Of a DNA stretch of 64,000 nucleotides, positions 59,254 to 64,000 are shown one piece after another (the stretch's first letter is position 1; every line of letters starts with the position of its first letter). The stretch is from Streptomyces sp. cf386 (lineage in GTDB: Bacteria > Actinomycetota > Actinomycetes > Streptomycetales > Streptomycetaceae): contig NZ_FNHV01000007.1 in NCBI RefSeq assembly GCF_900103585.1, positions 412,627 to 476,626 on the forward strand, written 5' to 3'. The notes below the pieces were generated by a model. The model was not told the origin of the DNA. It saw nothing but the letters and a program-made list of their open reading frames with translations, and made no database searches. The translations under genes were made by a program, and so were the position numbers.

Positions 59254-59502
59254 ATGGCACGGACCGGTCATCACCGGCTACGGCGCGTCGCGATCGCCGT
59301 ACTGCTCCTCGCGCCCGCCGCAGGACTGCTGTGGGTTCCGCTGTACGCCGGTGCGGATCCGCGGCTGGCGGGGACGCCGTTCTTCTACTGGTACCAGCTC
59401 GCCTGGGTGCCGGGGTGCGGCCTCTGCCTGCTCGCGGCGTACGCGCTGACGGACCGACGTCGACATCGGCATCCGCGTCGAGATCGACATCGGCATCGCT
59501 GA
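59254..59502 (+). CDS. DUF3311 domain-containing small membrane protein
   Basis: An 82-residue protein with two transmembrane helices (about 10-30 and 45-67): VAIAVLLLAPAAGLLWVPLY and FYWYQLAWVPGCGLCLLAAY. The tail is extremely Arg/His-rich (RRRHRHPRRDRHRHR). DUF3311 proteins usually sit in an operon immediately before an SSS symporter; here the pair is divergent. Probable symporter accessory. ATG at 59254 with GGAG upstream. Confidence 0.85.
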   Translation: MARTGHHRLRRVAIAVLLLAPAAGLLWVPLYAGADPRLAGTPFFYWYQLAWVPGCGLCLLAAYALTDRRRHRHPRRDRHRHR

Positions 59503-59529
59503 GCCGCACTTCCCCTTCTGCCGCACACC

Positions 59530-59573
59530 CGCTTCGCCCACCTGTTGAGTTCGCTTCGCCCACCTGTTGAGTT
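59530..59573. repeat. 22-bp perfect tandem duplication upstream of cstA
   Basis: A 22-bp unit (starting CGCTTCGCCCACC and ending TGTTGAGTT) occurs twice head to tail without mismatch. It ends 3 bp before the GGAG ribosome-binding site of cstA. A recent duplication in the 5' UTR or promoter. The effect is unknown. Confidence 0.9.
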
Positions 59574-59584
59574 CAGGAGCCGCC

Positions 59585-61738
59585 ATGCCTACGTCAGCCA
59601 TGCCCGAATCCGGTCGTGAGGCGCCGGAAAAATCCCGGATGTCGCCAAAGTCGGTCGCACTCTGGATCGCCGTCGCCCTTGTCGGCGCCCTCGGCTGGGC
59701 CGTGCTCGCCCTGTCCCGGGGTGAGGAGATCTCGGCCGTCTGGCTGGTCGTGGCGGCGCTCGGCTCGTACGCGATCGCCTACCGCTTCTACTCGCGGTTC
59801 ATCGCCCGGCGGGTCCTGCGGGTCGACGACACCCGTGCCACCCCGGCCGAGCGGCTGGAGGACGGCGTCGACTACCACCCCACCGACAAGCGGGTGCTGT
59901 TCGGCCACCACTTCGCGGCGATCGCCGGCGCCGGCCCGCTGGTCGGCCCGGTGCTGGCAGCGCAGATGGGCTATCTGCCGGGCACGGTCTGGATCATCGC
60001 GGGCGTGATCTTCGCCGGCGCCGTGCAGGACATGATCGTTCTGTTCCTCTCGATGCGCCGGGACGGCAAGAGCCTGGGACAGATGGCCCGCGACGAGATC
60101 GGCAAGGTGGGCGGTGCCGCCGCGCTGATCGGCGTCTTCGCCATCATGATCATCCTGCTTGCGGTGCTCGCGATGGTCGTCGTCAACGCGCTGGCCGAGT
60201 CCGCGTGGGGCACCTTCTCGGTCACCATGACCATCCCCATCGCCCTCTTCATGGGCTTCTACCTGCGCTATCTGCGCCCGGGCCAGGTCGTGGAGACCAG
60301 CTTCATCGGGGTGGCCCTGCTGCTGCTCGCCATCCTCGGCGGCGGCTGGATCCAGGACTCCTCGCTCGCCCAGTACTTCGTCTGGAGCCCGGAGACCCTG
60401 GTCTTCTGCCTGGTCGGCTACGGCTTCGTCGCCTCCGTGCTGCCGGTGTGGATGCTGCTGGCGCCGCGCGACTACCTCTCCACCTTCATGAAGGTCGGCA
60501 CCATCGCCCTGATGGCCGTCGGCGTGGTGATCGCCGCCCCGACCCTGAAGACCGAGTCGGTGACGGAGTTCGCCTCGACCGGCGCCGGACCGGTGTTCGC
60601 CGGGTCGCTGTTCCCGTTCCTGTTCATCACCATCGCCTGCGGCGCCCTGTCCGGCTTCCACGCCCTGGTCTCCTCCGGCACCACGCCGAAGCTGATCCAG
60701 AAGGAGTCCCAGGTCCGGATGATCGGCTACGGCTCCATGCTCACGGAGTCCTTCGTCGCCGTCATGGCCCTGATCGCCGCGTGCGTGCTCGAACCGGGCC
60801 TCTTCTACGCCATGAACTCCCCGGCCGCGCTGCTCGGCCCGACCGTGGACAGCGCCGCCGAGGCGGTGAAGAACCTAGGCTTCACCATCACCCCGGACCA
60901 GCTCACCGCGGCGGCCAAGGCCGTCGAGGAGGAGACGCTGGTGGGCCGCTCCGGTGGCGCGCCCACCCTGGCCGTGGGCATGTCGGAGATCTTCGCGGGG
61001 GTGTTCGGCGGGGCCGGAATGAAGGCCTTCTGGTACCACTTCGCGATCATGTTCGAGGCCCTGTTCATCCTCACCACCGTGGACGCGGGCACGCGCGTGG
61101 GCCGCTTCATGCTCCAGGACATGCTGGGCAACGTCTGGAAGCCGATCGGCCGGGTCACCTGGAAGCCGGGCATCTGGATCACCAGCGCCCTGGTCGTGGG
61201 CGCCTGGGGATACTTCCTCTACGCCGGTGTCACCGACCCCCTCGGCGGCATCAAGCAGCTGTTCCCGCTGTTCGGCATCGCCAACCAGCTGCTGGCCGCG
61301 GTCGCCCTGGCCGTCACCACCACCGTGCTGATCAAGTCCGGCAAGCTGCGCTGGGCCTGGGTCACCGGCATCCCGCTGGCCTGGGACGTGGCCGTCACCT
61401 TCACCGCGGGCTGGCAGAAGATCTTCTCGGACAACCCGGCGATCGGCTTCTTCGCTCTGCGGGACAAGTACGCGCAGGCCATCGAGGACGGTCAGCTACT
61501 GCCGGGCGCCACGAACATGGACGACATGCACACCATCGTGCTCAACAACACGGTGGACGGCGTGATCATGGCGATCTTCCTGCTGCTGGTCCTCACGGTC
61601 CTGGTCAACTGCGCGGTCGTGTGCGTCCGCGCCATCCGGGCCGGGGAGCCCCTGCCGACCACCGAGGCGCCGTACGTCGAGTCCCGCATCGATGTGCCGG
61701 AGCGGTCCGAAGAGCCGCTGGTGGGGACGCGCTCATGA
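59585..61738 (+). CDS. cstA: carbon starvation protein CstA (pyruvate/peptide transporter)
   Basis: A 717-residue integral membrane protein with about 18 helices. Family landmarks: DDTRATPAERLEDGVDYHPT, cut for length, VLFGHHFAAIAGAGPLVGP, GYLPGTVWIIAGVIFAGAVQDM (split likewise), and GSMLTESFVAVMALIAAC. CstA proteins import pyruvate and some peptides, with induction during carbon limitation. The ATG at 59585 was chosen over an in-frame GTG/ATG at 59567 because AGGAG lies between. The stop overlaps the YbdD gene (ATGA), the usual CstA-YbdD pair. Confidence 0.95.
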   Translation: MPTSAMPESGREAPEKSRMSPKSVALWIAVALVGALGWAVLALSRGEEISAVWLVVAALGSYAIAYRFYSRFIARRVLRVDDTRATPAERLEDGVDYHPTDKRVLFGHHFAAIAGAGPLVGPVLAAQMGYLPGTVWIIAGVIFAGAVQDMIVLFLSMRRDGKSLGQMARDEIGKVGGAAALIGVFAIMIILLAVLAMVVVNALAESAWGTFSVTMTIPIALFMGFYLRYLRPGQVVETSFIGVALLLLAILGGGWIQDSSLAQYFVWSPETLVFCLVGYGFVASVLPVWMLLAPRDYLSTFMKVGTIALMAVGVVIAAPTLKTESVTEFASTGAGPVFAGSLFPFLFITIACGALSGFHALVSSGTTPKLIQKESQVRMIGYGSMLTESFVAVMALIAACVLEPGLFYAMNSPAALLGPTVDSAAEAVKNLGFTITPDQLTAAAKAVEEETLVGRSGGAPTLAVGMSEIFAGVFGGAGMKAFWYHFAIMFEALFILTTVDAGTRVGRFMLQDMLGNVWKPIGRVTWKPGIWITSALVVGAWGYFLYAGVTDPLGGIKQLFPLFGIANQLLAAVALAVTTTVLIKSGKLRWAWVTGIPLAWDVAVTFTAGWQKIFSDNPAIGFFALRDKYAQAIEDGQLLPGATNMDDMHTIVLNNTVDGVIMAIFLLLVLTVLVNCAVVCVRAIRAGEPLPTTEAPYVESRIDVPERSEEPLVGTRS

Positions 61739-61926
61739 GCCCCGTGCGGAAGGTGCTGGGGGCGCTGCGCTGGTACGCCCGCGAGCTGACCGGCGAGGCG
61801 GAGTACGACCGCTACTGCGACCGGCACCGCCGCCATCACCCCCACGCCCCTGTACCGACCCGCCGGGAGTACGAGGTACTGCGCACCCTGCACCGGGAGG
61901 AGCACCCGCAGAGCCGCTGCTGCTGA
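61735..61926 (+). CDS. YbdD/YjiX family protein
   Basis: A 63-residue basic, His-rich protein: WYARELTGEAEYDRYC, RHHPHAPVPTRREYEVLR and REEHPQSRCC match the YbdD/YjiX (DUF466) family. It is a small partner of CstA-type transporters, required for pyruvate uptake in enterobacteria. The ATG at 61735 is coupled to cstA by a four-base overlap. The CC end and several His suggest metal binding (inference). Confidence 0.93.
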   Translation: MSPVRKVLGALRWYARELTGEAEYDRYCDRHRRHHPHAPVPTRREYEVLRTLHREEHPQSRCC

Positions 61927-61968
61927 CACGGCACGCCCCGCGTCCCTAGGTACGTGCACTGCATCCAC

Positions 61969-62031
61969 CCAGGGGCGCGGGGAACTGCGCGAGCAACCAC
62001 GAACAACCCGCACCCACCCCCGAAGCAGACC
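61969..62031 (+). repeat. dispersed Streptomyces repeat (GGGGCGCGGGGAACTGCGCGA type)
   Basis: About 63 bp: AGGGGCGCGGGGAACTGCGC, then GAGCAACCACGAACAACCC, then GCACCCACCCCC. From memory this is one of the commonest short intergenic repeats of Streptomyces, often forming a hairpin next to gene ends. Only one copy in this window. Here it fills most of the gap between the YbdD and next genes. Confidence 0.65.
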
Positions 62032-62055
62032 CTTCACGGCGAGACACACACCCAG

Positions 62056-63006
62056 ATGCTGAGACGCCGACCATCCCTCCTGATCCGCCCCGAACTCGAC
62101 GACGCCCCCCTGCACAGAACCCTGCGCGAACTCCGCCCCACCCAACAGCTCCACGGCCTCGGAGCAGGCCGCACCAGCCCTGCATGGGACCCCGTCGCCG
62201 AACTGCTGCACGCCACCGGACGCGACTGGGACCGCCGAGCCCACCGCGTCTCCGTCCTCGCCCGGCGCCTGCCGCCCGCGGTCTCCGAGCGATGGGCCGC
62301 CGACCGGCCCGACGACGGTGACGCCCTGGTCCTGCGCGCCTTCGTCCAGTCGGCCCGCGCCGCCGCCGAGGGACCCTCCGCGGTCCGCCGGGCCGAGCAG
62401 ACGTGTCTGCGTGCCGCCGCGGCCTGCCCGGAGGATCCGACGCCCTGGCTGGCGCTGCTGTCCCTGATGCACTCCAGTGCCGTGCCGGTGCAGGACGCGG
62501 TGCCGGTGTGGACCCAGGCCGTCAACCGCGCGCCCTGGCATCGGGCGGCCTACCACCTGCTGCTGCGGTACCTGTCCCCGCGCGGGCACGGCGCGGTCCC
62601 CGACATGATGGACTTCGCCTGGCAGGTCGCCTTCCAGGCGCCGCACGGATCCCCGGTCGCCCTGCTGCCGGTCGTGGCCCGCGTGGAACTCGTCGCCCAC
62701 CGTCAGGAGCGGACTGGTCTCGACGCGCTCGGCGCGAACGGTCACTGGAACGAACCCAGGGCGGCGAGGGAGATCGACACGGCCCTCTCGCGCTGGTTCC
62801 ACACCGCCGCAGCACCGCACGCCGAAGCCGTCGTCGACCTCAACGTCCTCGCCTTCGCCCTGACCCGAGCCCACCGCCCGGCCGAGGCGGGCCCCGTCTT
62901 CCAGCGCATCGGCCGCCACATGACCCGCCACCCGTGGGATCTGCTGCCCGAGCCGGAACGCACCTTCCGCTACTGGCAGGACCAGCTGAACGGCCGCCGG
63001 AAGTGA
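62056..63006 (+). CDS. Streptomyces hypothetical protein, helical (TPR/bundle-like)
   Basis: A 316-residue soluble, alpha-helical, Ala/Arg-rich protein. N-terminal basic segment MLRRRPSLLIRPELDD, then repeated helix pairs (RRAEQTCLRAAAACPEDPTPWLALLSLM, cut for length; DVVPVWTQAVNRAPWH-like). TPR-like but degenerate. I do not recognise the family. It may be anciently tied to conserved TPR hypothetical proteins of actinomycetes. No operon partner; ATG at 62056. Confidence 0.7.
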   Translation: MLRRRPSLLIRPELDDAPLHRTLRELRPTQQLHGLGAGRTSPAWDPVAELLHATGRDWDRRAHRVSVLARRLPPAVSERWAADRPDDGDALVLRAFVQSARAAAEGPSAVRRAEQTCLRAAAACPEDPTPWLALLSLMHSSAVPVQDAVPVWTQAVNRAPWHRAAYHLLLRYLSPRGHGAVPDMMDFAWQVAFQAPHGSPVALLPVVARVELVAHRQERTGLDALGANGHWNEPRAAREIDTALSRWFHTAAAPHAEAVVDLNVLAFALTRAHRPAEAGPVFQRIGRHMTRHPWDLLPEPERTFRYWQDQLNGRRK

Positions 63007-63066
63007 CGGTGTGTGCGGCCGCCTGAAGCGACCGTGGCGATGCGTGGTGTGCGCCGCCGCTCGGGA

Positions 63067-63861
63067 CTACACCGGGGTCGGCGCCGTCTCCGCCTCCTCC
63101 GGAGCAGCGGCCGCGTCCGCCTGCTCACGGGCCTCACGGCGGGCCAGGATCAGCCAGCCGACGGGGACGCCCGCCGCGAACAGCCACCACTGGATGGCGT
63201 ACGCGTAGTTCAGCGGAGCGTTCTCGTTGCCGGGCTTGCCGATCAGCTCGGGCGTGTCCCCCTTCGGCTCGGGCGCCGACTGCACGATGTACCCGCCGAG
63301 CACCTGGGCGCCGAGGCGCCGCGCCTCCTGCTCGCTGTTGATCAGCATGACCTGCCGGTCGGGCAGGCCCTTGAGGTTCTTGATGCCGCTCGCCTCGGTC
63401 GTCTCGTCGGGCATCAGCCGCCCGGTGACAGTGACCTGGCCGCTCGGCGGTGCGGGGATCTTGGGGAACGCCGTCTGGGTCGGCCCGTCCGCCGGGATCC
63501 AGCCCCGGTTGACCAGCAGCACCTTGCCGTCCGTCAGGACGAAGGGGGTGAGGACGTGGAAGCCGACCTCTTCGTCGGCGTTGACACGGCGCCTGACGAC
63601 GACTTCGTGCTCGGTGTCGAAGCGGCCCACCGCGCTCACGCTGCGGTACCGCTCCTTGGTGGTGACGGTGTGCCCCGGGGAGGTCAGCTTCTCGGCGGGC
63701 TCAGGCTTCGCGCCGAGCGCGTCGGCGACCAGCTGGTTGCGGGCGGAGCGCTCCTCGTAGCGGTGCATCTGCCAGATGCCCAGCCTGATCATCGTGGGGA
63801 TGAGGAGCAGGGCGACCAGCGTGAGGATCACCCACTGCCGGGACAACAGGAAGCGGTACAC
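63067..63861 (-). CDS. SURF1 family protein (cytochrome oxidase assembly)
   Basis: A 264-residue membrane protein of the SURF1 family, helping haem insertion into aa3-type cytochrome c oxidase. N-terminal helix YRFLLSRQWVILTLVALLLI and C-terminal helix IQWWLFAAGVPVGWLILARR bracket an extracytoplasmic domain with VGRFDTEHEVVVRRR, VLLVNRGWIPADG and the conserved NYAYAIQW segment. Ala/Glu-rich cytoplasmic tail. GTG at 63861 is the conserved start but is embedded in a strong hairpin and has no free ribosome-binding site. Confidence 0.92.
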   Translation of the reverse strand: MYRFLLSRQWVILTLVALLLIPTMIRLGIWQMHRYEERSARNQLVADALGAKPEPAEKLTSPGHTVTTKERYRSVSAVGRFDTEHEVVVRRRVNADEEVGFHVLTPFVLTDGKVLLVNRGWIPADGPTQTAFPKIPAPPSGQVTVTGRLMPDETTEASGIKNLKGLPDRQVMLINSEQEARRLGAQVLGGYIVQSAPEPKGDTPELIGKPGNENAPLNYAYAIQWWLFAAGVPVGWLILARREAREQADAAAAPEEAETAPTPV

Positions 63862-63889
63862 CCCACGACCGTACAACTCGGTCGTGGGG
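63861..63889 (-). terminator. perfect hairpin overlapping the SURF1 start
   Basis: CCCCACGACC and GGTCGTGGGG form a perfect 10-bp stem with a 9-nt loop. It lies 30 nt after the stop of the upstream small gene and its last base is the G of the SURF1 GTG. It can be the upstream gene's terminator, a translation-control hairpin for SURF1, or both. Confidence 0.6.
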
Positions 63890-63919
63890 TGCTTTCAGGC
63901 GGGTACGGGTCCTGGCCGG

Positions 63920-64000
63920 TCACACCTTGTCGACGATCCCCACCTTCCCCTCCTCGCGGGCGCAGTGGGCGCCGCAGTACCAGTGGCCCTCGACCTCGAC
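63920..64000 (-). CDS. C-terminal end of a small putative zinc-site protein (truncated by window edge)
   Basis: Only the last 26 codons are inside the window, ending EGKVGIVDKV. The segment EGHWYCGAHCAREE has C-x3-C with flanking His, a typical metal-site arrangement. From memory a small HxxC-xxH-C-type protein precedes SURF1 in Streptomyces. Nothing can be said about the N-terminus. Confidence 0.6.
   Translation of the reverse strand, partial: VEVEGHWYCGAHCAREEGKVGIVDKV

Overview
The window is high-GC actinobacterial DNA and almost certainly comes from a Streptomyces chromosome. The pointers are extreme G/C at third codon positions, frequent GTG starts, GTGA/ATGA stop-start overlaps, a complete ectABCD operon, a small HTH protein matching the Streptomyces GATC-binding protein Gbn, an LAETG-anchored SCO1860-type protein, an Asp23/AmaP cluster and Streptomyces-type dispersed repeats. 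From memory, the order ect - SCO1860 - cobalamin genes - Pit - Gbn matches the Streptomyces coelicolor SCO1839-SCO1867 block, so most of the window is conserved core. No rRNA, tRNA, CRISPR array, prophage or antibiotic cluster was seen.

Layout. 1-12 kb holds regulatory and accessory metabolism: a truncated histidine kinase with a coupled membrane protein, IclR/GNAT divergent from an NADP-type aldehyde dehydrogenase, a NarL-type response regulator with a kinase carrying an unusual C-terminal extension, a LURP-one protein, DUF1349, an MFS exporter divergent from a GlxA/AraC regulator, and a GNAT. 12-15.7 kb has a FrnE-type DsbA protein, a class V aminotransferase, and an ECF sigma factor coupled through a mini-ORF to a zinc-finger/maleylpyruvate-isomerase fusion. 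15.7-18.8 kb is ectABCD. 19-25.8 kb has a DinB protein, a second class V aminotransferase, a polar amino-acid ABC transporter, an amidohydrolase and the LAETG surface protein. 25.8-26.9 kb is a decayed junction: a frameshifted TnpB remnant abutting a truncated gene.

26.8-36.2 kb is a tightly overlapping cobalamin operon on the minus strand (cobD, cobQ, 30-codon mini-ORF, ChlI/ChlD-type chelatase, cobO, cobB, CobE/CbiG-C-like, CbiX-like chelatase, cobC) under a cobalamin riboswitch. No cobN is in it. Its cobB carries an in-frame copy of a dispersed repeat. Between the riboswitch and the phosphate locus sits a lone 1420-residue trypsin-nSTAND-propeller gene (36518-40780). It looks like an inducible conflict/defence switch, has an atypical Walker B motif and a TTA codon, and is the best candidate for something poorly described.

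40.8-49.3 kb holds a small membrane protein, PiT phosphate transporter with PHO box, GH25 lysozyme, class II aldolase-like enzyme, alpha/beta hydrolase, a Streptomyces hypothetical, a VOC protein and an ABC-F ATPase. Gbn follows, behind a striking GATC cluster. 50-54 kb has an enoyl-CoA hydratase and the envelope-stress cluster (two Asp23 proteins, a small membrane protein, a DUF6286-like protein and AmaP). 54-59 kb is a minus-strand unit of symporter, SigE-type sigma factor, single-TM protein, GH15 and SDR. 59-64 kb holds DUF3311, CstA with YbdD, a hypothetical, SURF1 and the end of a small zinc-site protein.
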